The notes beneath the pieces were generated by a model that saw nothing but the letters and a program-made list of their open reading frames with translations, was not told the DNA's origin and did not search any database. A stretch of DNA of 64,000 nucleotides from Streptomyces hygroscopicus subsp. hygroscopicus (GTDB taxonomy: Bacteria > Actinomycetota > Actinomycetes > Streptomycetales > Streptomycetaceae), in assembly GCF_001553455.1 (NCBI RefSeq), contig NZ_BBOX01000007.1, forward strand, positions 1-64,000, given 5' to 3'. The position numbers and the translations under genes were made by a program. Shown here one piece after another: positions 51,694-62,843 of the stretch (its first letter is position 1; every line of letters begins with the position of its first letter).

Positions 51694-52609
51694 CGGCCAC
51701 CGGCCGCCCCGGCTCGCGCGCCGCCCGCACCATCCGGCCGGTCCAGACCAGACCCGCCCACTCCAGCAGGCCGCCCACCAGCAGACATCCCAGCCCGGCA
51801 GGGGTGTGCAGCAGTTCGCGCAGTGGATCGGCACCCAGCAGACCGCCCAACGCCAGCCCGACGACGGGCAGCACGGCCAGCGCGACAGCGGTGGCCCTGG
51901 CCCCCGCGAGTTTGGCATCCAGGCTCTCCCGCTGGTCCCGCTCGGCGCGCAGCGCCGCCGCCACCCGGTCCAGACCCGCCGCCAGCCCGGCCCCCTCGTC
52001 GACCGCCACCTGCCAGCAGGCAGCGACCCCGGCCAGCCCCTCGGCGCCCGGCAGCCGGGCCGCCCTCCGCAACGCGTCCGGCACGTCCCCGCCGAAGCGC
52101 GCGGCGGCCGTCACCAGTCCCCAGCGCTCCCTCAGCTGCCCCGGGTCCACGGCCAGCAGCGCCTCACCGGGATGCCGCCCGGCCCGCAGCTCACCCGCCA
52201 CGGCGGCGCAGAGCTCGATCACCCCGGCGGCGCGCCGCACCCGGTCCCGCTCGCGCCGCCGGGCCCGCAGCCACCGGCCGACCGCCGGAGTGGCCAGCAC
52301 CGCGCCGAGCAGCGGCAGAATCGACGAGCCCAGCAGCGCGATCACACATCCGACCGGCAGGCACAGCAGCTCGCGTCCCATCCGGCCGCCGTACCTCACC
52401 CGCCAGCGCTCGCGCAGCCAGACGGCCGTCTCGGACAGCCTCCGCACCGGATCGGGCCCGGCGCGCTCGACGGGCCCGCCGCCCGCGAGCAGCAGCCTGG
52501 CCCGGCGCACCTGCCGGCCCCGCCCGGGAAACAGCCATACGGCCGCTCCCGCGCACAGCATCGCGGCGCACAGCGTCAGCGCCCCCGGGTCCGCTCCCCC
52601 GCCCGTCAT
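51683..52609 (-). CDS. tadB: Tad pilus inner-membrane protein, TadB-like (T2SS F family)
   Basis: A 308-residue T2SS F family protein: hydrophobic N-terminus, F domain with GVIELCAAVAGELRAGRHPGEAL and two C-terminal helices. ATG 52609 follows GGAGGC and overlaps the tadA stop by four bases. Pairs with TadC. Confidence 0.87.
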   Translation of the reverse strand: MTGGGADPGALTLCAAMLCAGAAVWLFPGRGRQVRRARLLLAGGGPVERAGPDPVRRLSETAVWLRERWRVRYGGRMGRELLCLPVGCVIALLGSSILPLLGAVLATPAVGRWLRARRRERDRVRRAAGVIELCAAVAGELRAGRHPGEALLAVDPGQLRERWGLVTAAARFGGDVPDALRRAARLPGAEGLAGVAACWQVAVDEGAGLAAGLDRVAAALRAERDQRESLDAKLAGARATAVALAVLPVVGLALGGLLGADPLRELLHTPAGLGCLLVGGLLEWAGLVWTGRMVRAAREPGRPVADER

Positions 52610-53772
52610 GCCGCGCCTCCGCCCCGTGCGCACAGCCGCTGGAGCCGCTGCCACCCCACCGCCCGTTCGAAGCCCTGCGGGCCCCATACGGCCGCGGGAA
52701 CGGTCGTGACATAGCCCGCACGGTCCCGGTCCAGCACATGCAGCTCGGCGATCCTGCGCCGTCCGCCGCGGTCGCGCACCAGATGGACCACGACCGACAG
52801 CGCCGCCGCCAGCTGGCTGTGCAGCGCGGCCCGGTCCAGACCTGCGGTCGAACCGAGCGCCTCCAGCCGCGCGGGCACATCCGCCGCCGTATTGGCGTGA
52901 ACGGTGCCGCAGCCGCCCTCATGGCCGGTGTTCAAGGCCCCCAGGAGGTCCGTGACCTCGGCGCCCCTCACCTCCCCGACCACCAGCCGGTCGGGGCGCA
53001 TCCGCAGTGCCTGCCGCACCAGGTCCCGGAGGGTGACCTGACCTGTGCCCTCCTGGTTGGCCGGGCGGGTCTCCAGCCGGACCACATGCGGATGGTCGGG
53101 CCGCAGCTCGGCCGAGTCCTCGGCGAGGACGATCCGCTCCTCCGGGCCGACCAGCCCCAGGAGGGTGCTGAGCAAGGTCGTCTTGCCCGATCCGGTCCCG
53201 CCGCTGATCAGGTAGGACAGCCGGGCGTCCAGCATGGTCCGCAGCAGATGCGCGCCGCCCGGCGGAACGGTCCCGGCCGCCTCCAGCTCGGCGAGGGAGA
53301 ACGCGCGGCGGCGCACCACCCGCAGCGACAGACACGTCGAGCCGACCGCGACCGGAGGGAGCACCGCATGCAACCGGGTCCCGTCCGGCAGCCGGGCGTC
53401 CACCCACGGCCGGGCGTCGTCCAGCCGCCGCCCGGCCACCGCGGCGAGCCGCTGCGCGAGCCTGCGCACGGCGGCCGCGTCCACGAAGGTGACCGCCGTG
53501 CGCTCCAGCCCCGATCCCCGGTCCACCCACACCTCATCGGGGGCGGTGACCAGGACGTCCGTGACATCGGGGGCGGCCAGCAGCGGCTCCAGCGGGCCGG
53601 TGCCCACCAGCTCCGAGCGCAGCGCCTCGACCACCCAGAGCACCTCCGTGTCGCCGAGCAGCCGCCCCTCCTCGCGCAGGGCCGCCGCCACCCGAGCGGG
53701 CGTGGGCTCCGCGCCGCTTCCGGCCAGCCGCAGCCGGACCGCCTCCAGCAGCTCCGGCGATACGGCGCTCAT
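52606..53772 (-). CDS. tadA: Tad pilus assembly ATPase (TadA/CpaF)
   Basis: A 388-residue secretion ATPase: Walker [12 protein letters not shown], Asp box VLAEDSAEL, Walker [16 protein letters not shown] and His box [12 protein letters not shown]. Powers polymerisation of Flp-type pili. ATG 53772 overlaps the upstream gene's stop (ATGA). Confidence 0.93.
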   Translation of the reverse strand: MSAVSPELLEAVRLRLAGSGAEPTPARVAAALREEGRLLGDTEVLWVVEALRSELVGTGPLEPLLAAPDVTDVLVTAPDEVWVDRGSGLERTAVTFVDAAAVRRLAQRLAAVAGRRLDDARPWVDARLPDGTRLHAVLPPVAVGSTCLSLRVVRRRAFSLAELEAAGTVPPGGAHLLRTMLDARLSYLISGGTGSGKTTLLSTLLGLVGPEERIVLAEDSAELRPDHPHVVRLETRPANQEGTGQVTLRDLVRQALRMRPDRLVVGEVRGAEVTDLLGALNTGHEGGCGTVHANTAADVPARLEALGSTAGLDRAALHSQLAAALSVVVHLVRDRGGRRRIAELHVLDRDRAGYVTTVPAAVWGPQGFERAVGWQRLQRLCARGGGAA

Positions 53773-54878
53773 GCGGTGACACCCCCCTCGTCGGCGAGGG
53801 CACGCGCCCAGAACTCGGCGCAGAACCGCCCCAGCGGACCACGGGGGCTGCCGCCCGGGGGCTCGCCGACCTCGAACGCGTCCGACAGGCCGGGCTCCGG
53901 AGGCAGCTGACCGGCCAGCGGCAGCCCGAGCAGCCCCGCGATCTCCTCGTCGCCGAGCTCCGGTCCGCACGGGCCCCGTACCACCGCGCGCAGATCCCGC
54001 AGCACCATGCCCACCGTGGATGCCACCCGGTGGGCGGCCGCGACCGCTCGCAGCTCCGCCGGGACCACCAGCAGCCCGAGGTCGATCTGGGCCAGGGCCT
54101 CGGCCGCCGCGTCGTCGACGCGGCGCGGCAGATCCACCACCACGACGCCGCCGCGCCGTCTGGCCGCGGCCAGCACCGCCCGCATGGCGGACGGCGGGAT
54201 GACGACCGAATCGCCGCGGTCCCAGCTGAGCACCCGCAGCGAGTGCAGCTTGGGCAGCGACTCCTCGAGGGCGCTTCCGGCGACCCGGCCCCGCGACTCG
54301 GCGAACGCGGGCCATCTCAGCCCCTGCGCGCCTTCGCCGCCGAGCAGCACATCGAGCCCGCCGCCGAGCGGATCGCCGTCGATCAGCATCGTGCGCCGGC
54401 CCGAGCGGGCCGAGGTGACCGCCAGGGCGCAGGCGAGGGTGGAGGCGCCCGCGCCGCCACGGCCGCCGATCACGCCGATGGTCAGGGCCTGGCGGCCCAC
54501 GCCCTCGGCGACATCGGCGATCCGGTCCACCAGCCACGTCTCGGCATCGGGCAGGAACGCCACATTGTCCGCGCCGAGCGCCACCGCCCGCCGCCAGATG
54601 CCGTGGTCGTCCAGATCACGCCCGATGAGCAGGACGCCTTCTCTGCGGGCCTGGTCGCACAGCCGGGCGGCCGCGTCGTCGCCGACCAGAATCAGCGGTG
54701 CGGCCTCCCAACTGCCCCTGCGGGTGAGAGCGCCGTGTGCCACTTCCGGTTCGGCTCCGGCCGCCGCGCACAACCGCAGCAGATCGTCGAGAAGTTCCTC
54801 GTCCTCGGTGACGATGAGCGGTCTGCCCCGCTGTCCCTCGGCCGCCGAAGGGCGTTCCGGTGTGATGGATGCAGTCAC
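53769..54878 (-). CDS. CpaE/TadZ-like (Ssd family) ATPase, first gene of the tad operon
   Basis: A 369-residue protein: degenerate receiver-like N-terminus and ParA/MinD-type ATPase with deviant Walker A GGRGGAGASTLA and VVVVDLPRRVDD. In actinobacteria it is annotated septum site determining protein (Ssd) and heads the tad operon; CpaE/TadZ position the pilus machine. GTG 54878 follows GGGAGGGG. The C-terminal part has Pro/Gly-rich sequence. Confidence 0.88.
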   Translation of the reverse strand: MTASITPERPSAAEGQRGRPLIVTEDEELLDDLLRLCAAAGAEPEVAHGALTRRGSWEAAPLILVGDDAAARLCDQARREGVLLIGRDLDDHGIWRRAVALGADNVAFLPDAETWLVDRIADVAEGVGRQALTIGVIGGRGGAGASTLACALAVTSARSGRRTMLIDGDPLGGGLDVLLGGEGAQGLRWPAFAESRGRVAGSALEESLPKLHSLRVLSWDRGDSVVIPPSAMRAVLAAARRRGGVVVVDLPRRVDDAAAEALAQIDLGLLVVPAELRAVAAAHRVASTVGMVLRDLRAVVRGPCGPELGDEEIAGLLGLPLAGQLPPEPGLSDAFEVGEPPGGSPRGPLGRFCAEFWARALADEGGVTA

Positions 54879-55330
54879 GATCCCCTCCCATATCGGTTAC
54901 GCGCTCTCACTCCCGCGAACGGCGAGTGCGAGCACCGCGGAGAATCACCGTGCTGCGATCCAGAAAATCTTGGGGATCTTGGTCCAAAACTGTGGACAAC
55001 TCATCAGTTGTGAATATCCCAGTCACCTAAACCAGTGACTTCCGGAGAGCAGCCTGGCGATTACGCACGGTTACCGCTCAAGCTATGGAGAGGCGGGCCG
55101 CACGTGCCCGAGGGAGGGGCCCAAGATCTCGTGAGAACGCCAAAAAAGCGTCCGGACATGCGACGACCCCCGCCGGGGGGGAGAGCGGGGGTCGTCCCCA
55201 CGGCCGACTCGGGGGGGGAGGAGTCGGGCCGGGTTAGCACGGTCGCGAACGATCCGTGACTTCCATGGTGTACCCGAGAGCCTTCTCAGGCAAACCCACG
55301 CGCTTCAGCTTACGCCGAATGGTGGGCCCT
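54879..55330. other. Divergent control region with one perfect DnaA box
   Basis: Upstream region of the tad operon and HAD gene. It is AT-richer around 54950-55050 and contains TGTGGACAA at 54991-54999, a perfect inverse of the DnaA box TTGTCCACA. A single box is not an origin. A 74-codon frame from 55035 has no ribosome site and is not called. Confidence 0.45.
55162..55196 (+). terminator. Hairpin in the HAD gene leader
   Basis: Perfect 12-base stem GACGACCCCCGC / GCGGGGGTCGTC with an 11-base G-rich loop, 135 bases before the HAD gene. It lies downstream of no obvious plus-strand gene, so it may end a small RNA or attenuate the HAD gene. Confidence 0.55.
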
Positions 55331-56176
55331 ATGCTCAGCGTCGTGGAAAACCACTCCTTGCCTCGGACAGCCGCCTTCTTTGACCTGGACAAGACGGTCA
55401 TTGCGAAGTCAAGCGCTCTCACCTTCAGCAAGTCCTTCTACCAGGGTGGGCTGATCAACCGGCGGGCCGTACTGCGTACTGCCTATGCGCAGTTTGTCTT
55501 CCTCGCCGGCGGGGCCGATCACGAGCAGATGGAGCGGATGCGCGAGTACCTCTCCGCGCTCTGCCGAGGATGGAATGTCCGGCAGGTCAAGGAGATCGTC
55601 GCGGAGACCCTGCACGACCTCATCGACCCCATCATCTACGCCGAGGCCGCCTCGCTCATCGAGGAGCATCACACCGCCGGCCGCGATGTGGTGATCGTCA
55701 GCACCTCGGGGGCGGAGGTGGTCGAGCCCATCGGCGAGCTTCTCGGCGCGGACCGCGTGGTGGCCACCCGCATGGTCGTCGAGGACGGGGTGTTCACCGG
55801 AGAGGTGGCGTACTACGCCTATGGCCCGACCAAGGCGGAGGCGATCGCCGAGCTGGCCGAGTCGGAGGGCTACGACTTGTCACGCTGTTACGCCTACAGC
55901 GATTCGGTGACCGATCTCCCGATGCTGGAGGCGGTCGGCCACCCCCACGCGGTCAACCCGGACCGCGCGCTGCGGCGCGAGGCGGCGGCCCGCGGCTGGC
56001 CGGTGCTCTCCTTCAACCGCCCGGTCCGGCTGAAGCAGCGCAGACCCTCGCTCTCCATGCCACCGCGTCCGGTGCTCGCCATGGCCACCGCCGTCGGCGC
56101 GGCCGCCGCCACCGCCGGCCTGGTGTGGTACACCAACCGGCGCCGCGCCCCTTATGCCCGTATTCAGGGGCAATGA
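55331..56176 (+). CDS. HAD-IB family phosphatase with C-terminal membrane segment
   Basis: A 281-residue HAD hydrolase of the SerB-like IB subfamily: motif I FFDLDKT, motif II VIVSTSG, motif III/IV YAYSDSVTDLPMLEAVG with HPHAVNPD. A C-terminal hydrophobic segment (VLAMATAVGAAAATAGLVW) followed by RRR may anchor it. ATG 55331 is chosen near the conserved start; 55319 and 55256 are in frame. Substrate is likely a small phosphate monoester; not predicted further. Gene position beside the tad/Ssd gene is conserved in actinobacteria. Confidence 0.87.
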   Translation: MLSVVENHSLPRTAAFFDLDKTVIAKSSALTFSKSFYQGGLINRRAVLRTAYAQFVFLAGGADHEQMERMREYLSALCRGWNVRQVKEIVAETLHDLIDPIIYAEAASLIEEHHTAGRDVVIVSTSGAEVVEPIGELLGADRVVATRMVVEDGVFTGEVAYYAYGPTKAEAIAELAESEGYDLSRCYAYSDSVTDLPMLEAVGHPHAVNPDRALRREAAARGWPVLSFNRPVRLKQRRPSLSMPPRPVLAMATAVGAAAATAGLVWYTNRRRAPYARIQGQ

Positions 56177-56491
56177 CAAAGATCTGCGGTGAGGGGTTCC
56201 GCTTGGCTCCTCGCAGGAGTACAAAGGAATCGACGGCCCGCGAGACCAGGGGTATCCGGGAGGAAACCCCCAGACGCCAAGGCCCACGGACCGAGCACGG
56301 ATGCTGAGCACCCACGCGACGTCGACCCGTCGATTACGGGCCAGCCGCACCAGGTGACGGGCAAAGTTCCCGACCTGATGGGCGAATGAGAATGCACGCA
56401 TGGTAACCCGGCGGATGTGCCAGCGGCGGTACCCACGTGGTACCGCCGCAATTGCGTCCGGCGGCGGAGCGCGCCGCCACCCTTCCGTACG
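56177..56491. other. Gap between convergent genes
   Basis: No gene recognised in the 315 bases between the HAD gene and the Fic-like gene. Apart from the hairpin at 56423 nothing specific is seen. Confidence 0.4.
56423..56449. terminator. Palindromic terminator after the Fic-like gene
   Basis: Perfect 11-base stem GCGGCGGTACC / GGTACCGCCGC with loop CACGT, 43 bases beyond the stop of the minus-strand gene. Confidence 0.65.
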
Positions 56492-57319
56492 TCAGGCCGC
56501 CCCGCGCTGCAGGGCCTCGCAGACCGCCGTGGACTCCCGAACCCCCAGCTCAACCGCCCGCCCGCAGTGAGCGATCCACAGCGCCATCCCCTCCGGCGTG
56601 CCGGACGCGTAGCCCTCCAGCGCCGCCATGTACGGGGCGACACCCAGTTCCGCGTACCCCACCTCGGCCGGGCAGATGGACTTCGGGTCAAGGCCGCTGC
56701 CGACCAGCACGATGCGCTCGGCCGCTCGCGCCACCAGTCCGTTGCGGGAGACAAAGGGCCGCAGGGCGAGCAGTTCGCCATGCACCACCGCCGCCGTCAC
56801 CAGCGCCGGGGCCTCGCTGCCCGCGAGCAGCAGCCGGGCCAGCCCATCGAGCCGGCCCGCCACCTCATCCGCGTCCGGCAACGGCAGAGCCGACCCGATC
56901 AGCGGTTCGTCCACCGGCTCACCGGACTGCCGGGGCCGTCCGACCCTCTCGTCCTCCTCCGCCCCGCCCGCCGCGACCAGATGCAGCCGGGCCAGCACCC
57001 GAAGCGGCGACTGACGCCAGATGCTCAGCAACTGTCCCGACTCAGCGGTCAGCCGCAACGCCGCCCCCACCGTGCGCGGCTCGCCCTCGCCCCCGAAGTC
57101 GGTGCGGCGGCGAACCTCTTCCAGCGCCCAGTCCGCGCCGGCCAGCGCGGCGGAGCCACGCGCCCCGCGCAACGCCGCCTCGGAGGTGACCTCATTGCTG
57201 CGGCGGCGCATCACCCGGTGCCCATAGACCCGGTCCACCGCAGTTCGTACGGCGTCCACGGACTCGGTCACACCGGGCAGCGCGGCCAGGGCGGCGAGCG
57301 GATCAGCTGACGTACTCAT
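56492..57319 (-). CDS. Fic-like fold protein with degenerate active-site motif
   Basis: A 275-residue helical protein whose centre reads VVHGELLALRPFVSRNGLVARAAER. This aligns with the Fic motif H-P-F-x-[DE]-G-N-G-R-x2-R but with Arg for the catalytic His, SR for the acidic-Gly pair and Leu for the first Arg; N-G and the last Arg remain. Canonical AMP transfer would therefore not be expected. Usual databases often call relatives 'oxidoreductase', which the sequence does not support. The ATG 57319 has no visible ribosome site, so a leaderless message is possible. It is divergent from a CooC-like ATPase gene, 101 bases apart. Confidence 0.6.
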   Translation of the reverse strand: MSTSADPLAALAALPGVTESVDAVRTAVDRVYGHRVMRRRSNEVTSEAALRGARGSAALAGADWALEEVRRRTDFGGEGEPRTVGAALRLTAESGQLLSIWRQSPLRVLARLHLVAAGGAEEDERVGRPRQSGEPVDEPLIGSALPLPDADEVAGRLDGLARLLLAGSEAPALVTAAVVHGELLALRPFVSRNGLVARAAERIVLVGSGLDPKSICPAEVGYAELGVAPYMAALEGYASGTPEGMALWIAHCGRAVELGVRESTAVCEALQRGAA

Positions 57320-57420
57320 AGGTACGACACTACGCACACCACTCCGGGCGCCCCTCGTTGGAGTGGTGGTCCTCACGCAATCCCTCATCGTCCGGAATCA
57401 CTCACCTACGCTAGGTGAAC

Positions 57421-58425
57421 ATGAAGATCGCTTTCGTAGGCAAGGGTGGAAGCGGCAAGACCACGCTGTCGTCGCTGTTCATCCGCCATCTCGCCGCCAC
57501 CCACGCCCCCGTCGTCGCCGTCGACGCCGATATCAACCAGCATCTGGGCGTGGCGCTCGGCCTCGACGAGGCGGCGGCCGCCGCCCTGCCCGCCATGGGC
57601 GCCCATCTGCCGCTGATCAAGGACTACTTGCGCGGCACGAATCCCCGGATCGCCTCCTCCGAGACCATGATCAAGACCACCCCGCCCGGCGAGGGGTCGC
57701 GGCTGCTGCGGATCGGCGAGGACAACCCCGTCTTCCAGGCGTGCGCCCGGACCCTGTCGCTCGACGACGGCACGGTGCGGCTGATGGCGACCGGTCCCTT
57801 CACCGAATCCGATCTCGGTGTCGCCTGCTACCACTCCAAGGTCGGGGCGATCGAGCTGTGCCTGAACCATCTCGTCGACGGACGCGGAGAGTTCATCGTC
57901 GTCGACATGACGGCGGGCAGCGACTCCTTCGCCTCCGGCCTCTTCACCCGCTTCGACATGACGTTCCTGGTGGCCGAGCCCACACGCAAGGGCGTCTCCG
58001 TATACCGCCAGTACAAAGAGTACGCCCGGGACTTCGATGTGGCGCTCCGGGTGGTCGGCAACAAGGTGCAGGGCCCGGACGACCTGGACTTCCTCCGTGC
58101 GGAGGTGGGCGATGACCTGCTGGTCGCCTTCGGCCACTCCGACTGGGTCCGGGCGATGGAGAAGGGACGTGCGCCCCGGTTCGAGGAACTGGAGCAGGCG
58201 AACCGCGAGGCACTGCGGACGCTGCAGGACGCGGTGGACGCCTCGTACGAGCGGCGTGACTGGCAGCGGTACACCCGTCAGATGGTGCACTTCCATCTGA
58301 AGAACGCGCAGAGTTGGGGCAACGCGAAGACGGGCGCCGATCTGGCCGCCCAGGTCGATCCTGCCTTCGCGCTGGAGGAGTTCGCGCCGGAGAAGGGCTC
58401 GGCCGCTACTCCCGCTCCCGCTTAG
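57421..58425 (+). CDS. CooC/MinD-like P-loop ATPase
   Basis: A 334-residue SIMIBI-class ATPase: deviant Walker A GKGGSGKTTLSS, VVAVDADINQHLG, and Walker B-like EFIVVDMTAGSD. It resembles CooC (nickel insertion for CO dehydrogenase) but no CODH gene is near. ATG 57421 is chosen; GTG 57415 is also in frame, and TACGCT just upstream could be a -10 for a nearly leaderless message. Client unknown. Confidence 0.85.
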   Translation: MKIAFVGKGGSGKTTLSSLFIRHLAATHAPVVAVDADINQHLGVALGLDEAAAAALPAMGAHLPLIKDYLRGTNPRIASSETMIKTTPPGEGSRLLRIGEDNPVFQACARTLSLDDGTVRLMATGPFTESDLGVACYHSKVGAIELCLNHLVDGRGEFIVVDMTAGSDSFASGLFTRFDMTFLVAEPTRKGVSVYRQYKEYARDFDVALRVVGNKVQGPDDLDFLRAEVGDDLLVAFGHSDWVRAMEKGRAPRFEELEQANREALRTLQDAVDASYERRDWQRYTRQMVHFHLKNAQSWGNAKTGADLAAQVDPAFALEEFAPEKGSAATPAPA

Positions 58426-58900
58426 CCGCATACGGGTGCTCGGACGTCCGCTCGCGCGCCGGCCCGCGGTCGGACGTCCACTCGCGCTTCCGCGTGTGGC
58501 GCCTCGGATACGCGCTTCCCTTCGGAGACACGGCTCCTTTCGGGCCTGCGCTTCCCCTCGAACGTGCGCTTCCCCTCGGACATGCGTCTCCGACCGCGCG
58601 GAAAGGGGAGAACAGCTTCTGTTCGTCCTGGCCGGCGCCGCCCCAGGAGGAGGCGACGAACTGCGGCGGTCTCTCCCCCGGTTCGAGCGGCTCGGCCTTC
58701 GGCCGATGGGGCTGGGGCCGGTACCGGAGGTGGACCCGGCGTCGATGAGCCGCCCGTCTCCGAGCCTCGTCCGGATGGTCCAGCGCCTCCGGACCCTTCC
58801 GCGGACCGCCCTCGTGGCGCGACCGGCGCGGCACTGTCCGGCCCACGGGTGTGGGTGGAACCACCCGAGTAGTCGCCCTCGCGCGACCGAGGGCAAGACA
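58426..58900. repeat. Degenerate array after the CooC-like gene
   Basis: About ten units of 17-19 bases (CGGACGTCCGCTCGCGC, CGAACGTGCGCTTCCCCT and relatives) run to about 58600; the rest is GC-rich filler. Open frames here have no ribosome sites or protein-like composition. Confidence 0.7.
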
Positions 58901-59095
58901 TCAGGGATTGATAAGTCATTTAAATTACTATTCACCCTATAGGTGGAATACAATCCACTTCCTCCCAAAAAGCTTCCCGGCGACTTTACTCGGCATTACT
59001 ATTCATTTACCAACGCTTGGGACTCGGTTCCGCAGTACGCCGTGACCCACGGCCGCGTCCTTGTCGGCGACCGCGAAGCCCCGGAGGAGACGGGA
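58901..59095 (+). promoter_or_regulatory. AT-rich promoter region of the carbonic anhydrase gene
   Basis: From about 58900 to 59020 the sequence falls to roughly 40-45% GC (TTTAAATTACTATTCACCC, TTTACTCGGCATTACTATTC), by far the most AT-rich stretch of the window. The hexanucleotide CTATTC recurs (58928, 58997). It may hold the promoter or mark foreign DNA. Confidence 0.5.
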
Positions 59096-60412
59096 ATGTT
59101 GAAGCTCTTGGGCCGGATGCACCGGATCTCCCACCGCAGAGATCTCTCCGCCTCGATCACCCTCTTCCTGCTCACCGTTCCTCTCGCACTGGGAATCGCG
59201 CTGGTTGGCGGCGTCCCGCTCCGGGCCGCAGTCATGGCGCTCGTCATAGCCGGAGTCATGGCCGCCGCGGCCATCGCGGTCGTCCTGCGCACGGCGCTCC
59301 GTCGCCCCTCGGACTCGGGGCACCTCTCGAAGTCCGAGCACCCCTCGAAGTCCGAGCACCTCGCAGACTTCGGACGCCCTCCGGACTCCAAACGCCTCCC
59401 GGACTCCGGGCGCCCCTCGGGCACCGGGCAGGCGGTTGCCGTAAGGCGGTCCGGGCGACTGGCCGAGGAGGCGGGCGCCGCCCTGGCCTGCCGACCGTGG
59501 ACGCCTTGGCGTGATCACCGGTGCACCCGCCCCGCCCCAGCGGCCGCAGGAGCCGGCGGAGACGCGGGTGGCCGGCTGCTCGGCAAGGACGCAGGCGATC
59601 AGTTGCTCGGCGGGGTGAGCGCTTTCCAGCGACATACGGCACCGCTGGTCCGCGATGAGCTGGCCCGACTCGCACGGGAAGGGCAACGACCCAGCCAGCT
59701 GTTCCTCACCTGCGCCGACTCCCGCCTGGTGACCAGCATGATCACCTCCAGTGGCCCCGGCGACCTGTTCACCGTGCGCAATGTCGGCAATCTGGTGCCA
59801 CCGCCGGGCGCCGACGGCTCGTGCGACTCGGTGAGCGCGGCGATCGACTATGCGGTGGAGGTGCTGCGGGTCAGCAGCATCACGGTGTGCGGGCACTCCG
59901 GATGCGGTGCGATGCAGGCGCTGCTCGGCTCCTCGGCCCAGATCCTCTCTCCCCCGGCCCTGGCCGGGGCACCCGGCGACGGGGACCGGGCGCCGCTGAC
60001 GCGCTGGCTGCGCCACGCCGGACCGGCGCTGGCCCGGATGGAGCGGATCGGCCGGCTGGGGCGAGGCGAGGTCGCCCTGGCGGGCCGGCCGGTGGCCGAC
60101 GATGTGGAACGGCTCGCATTGGTCAACGTGAGACAGCAACTCGACCATCTGATGGAGCACGCCTGTGTGGCACGGCGGATGGCGGAGGGCGGGCTGACGC
60201 TCCAGGGCATGTATTTCCACGTGGCGGAGGCCCAGGCGTATGTCCTGGACACCGGTTCGGGGACGTTTCTGCCCGTCCGCCCGGACCGGGGCGCACCGAT
60301 GACCGCCGCCCGCCCCGCCACCGCGGCCCCCGCTCCGTCCGGAAGCCACCTTTCCGGCGTCGCGGAACGGAGGAGCGACCGCGTTCAGGGGGCTCTGGAG
60401 CCGGGACGGTGA
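59096..60412 (+). CDS. Beta-carbonic anhydrase fused to a remnant of a SulP transporter
   Basis: A 438-residue protein. The C-terminal half is a beta-class carbonic anhydrase (CO2 to bicarbonate): zinc ligands in TCADSRLV and CGHSGCGAM, plus GDLFTVRNVGNLV. Streptomyces often have SulP-carbonic anhydrase fusions of about 800 residues. Here only the first SulP helices are left (HRRDLSASITLFLLTVPLAL then RAAVMALVIAGVMAA), joined to the enzyme by a linker of 18-base DNA repeats (units like DSGHLSKSEHPSKSEH). ATG 59096 follows GGAGGAG. Transport is not possible with two or three helices; the enzyme probably sits at the membrane. Confidence 0.85.
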   Translation: MLKLLGRMHRISHRRDLSASITLFLLTVPLALGIALVGGVPLRAAVMALVIAGVMAAAAIAVVLRTALRRPSDSGHLSKSEHPSKSEHLADFGRPPDSKRLPDSGRPSGTGQAVAVRRSGRLAEEAGAALACRPWTPWRDHRCTRPAPAAAGAGGDAGGRLLGKDAGDQLLGGVSAFQRHTAPLVRDELARLAREGQRPSQLFLTCADSRLVTSMITSSGPGDLFTVRNVGNLVPPPGADGSCDSVSAAIDYAVEVLRVSSITVCGHSGCGAMQALLGSSAQILSPPALAGAPGDGDRAPLTRWLRHAGPALARMERIGRLGRGEVALAGRPVADDVERLALVNVRQQLDHLMEHACVARRMAEGGLTLQGMYFHVAEAQAYVLDTGSGTFLPVRPDRGAPMTAARPATAAPAPSGSHLSGVAERRSDRVQGALEPGR

Positions 60413-60528
60413 GGCATACGGGCAACAGGTCTAAACCAATTTTCGGCGGACAACCCTTGTCAGGGCGTGCCGTGGGCTGATGAGCTATGGCCTGGGACAC
60501 AACGGACACCCTGGGAATGGGAGATGTC

Positions 60529-62490
<1,962 letters not shown>

Positions 62491-62534
62491 TCACACCGCT
62501 GGCGGGATCACAGCGACAGCAGCTGAGCGAGAGC

Positions 62535-62580
62535 GCATGAGCGAGGGGCGCCCCACCAGCGGGGCGCCCCTCGCTCATGC
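62535..62580 (+). terminator. Strong terminator after acsA
   Basis: Perfect 20-base stem GCATGAGCGAGGGGCGCCCC and its complement around the loop ACCAGC, 45 bases after the stop. Confidence 0.85.
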
Positions 62581-62675
62581 CGCCTCTCGCTCGTTCTCGC
62601 TCACTCCACGCCCTCGCTCATGCCGCCCTTCGCTCGTTCTCACTCACTCCACGCCCTCGCTCATGCCACGCCCTC
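62571..62675. repeat. Tandem repeat between acsA and nhaA
   Basis: Two and a half copies of a unit of about 47 bases of the type CTCGCTCATGCCGCC..CTCGCTCGTTCTC..CTCACTCCACGCC, partly derived from the terminator arm. Confidence 0.7.
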
Positions 62676-62738
62676 TTCGCCAGATCCGCGCCCCTCCCCG
62701 TTCCGTTTGTCTCGTTGATCACGGATGGGACGGGTGGC

Positions 62739-62759
62739 TGTCGCGTAAAAGTTGCGACA
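62739..62759. promoter_or_regulatory. Inverted repeat upstream of nhaA
   Basis: TGTCGC and GCGACA separated by nine mostly A/T bases (GTAAAAGTT), about 85 bases before nhaA. Could be an operator or promoter element. Confidence 0.3.
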
Positions 62760-62843
62760 AGATGAGGGGTGGAGCGCCGGGAAGTCTGGTCGGCATACGC
62801 CATACGTGTATCCGCACCACCGACCTGCCCAGGAGGCCCGCCC

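Noticed and set aside
54991..54999. DnaA box as sign of a replication origin
   Set aside because: Only one perfect box, with no cluster and no dnaA/dnaN nearby; it may still affect local transcription.
55035..55259. 74-codon frame upstream of the HAD gene
   Set aside because: No ribosome site before its GTG, it spans a terminator-like hairpin and its composition is Pro/Gly/Arg-rich filler.
58436..58942. 168-codon frame after the CooC-like gene
   Set aside because: Lies over degenerate tandem repeats, has no ribosome site and no protein-like pattern.
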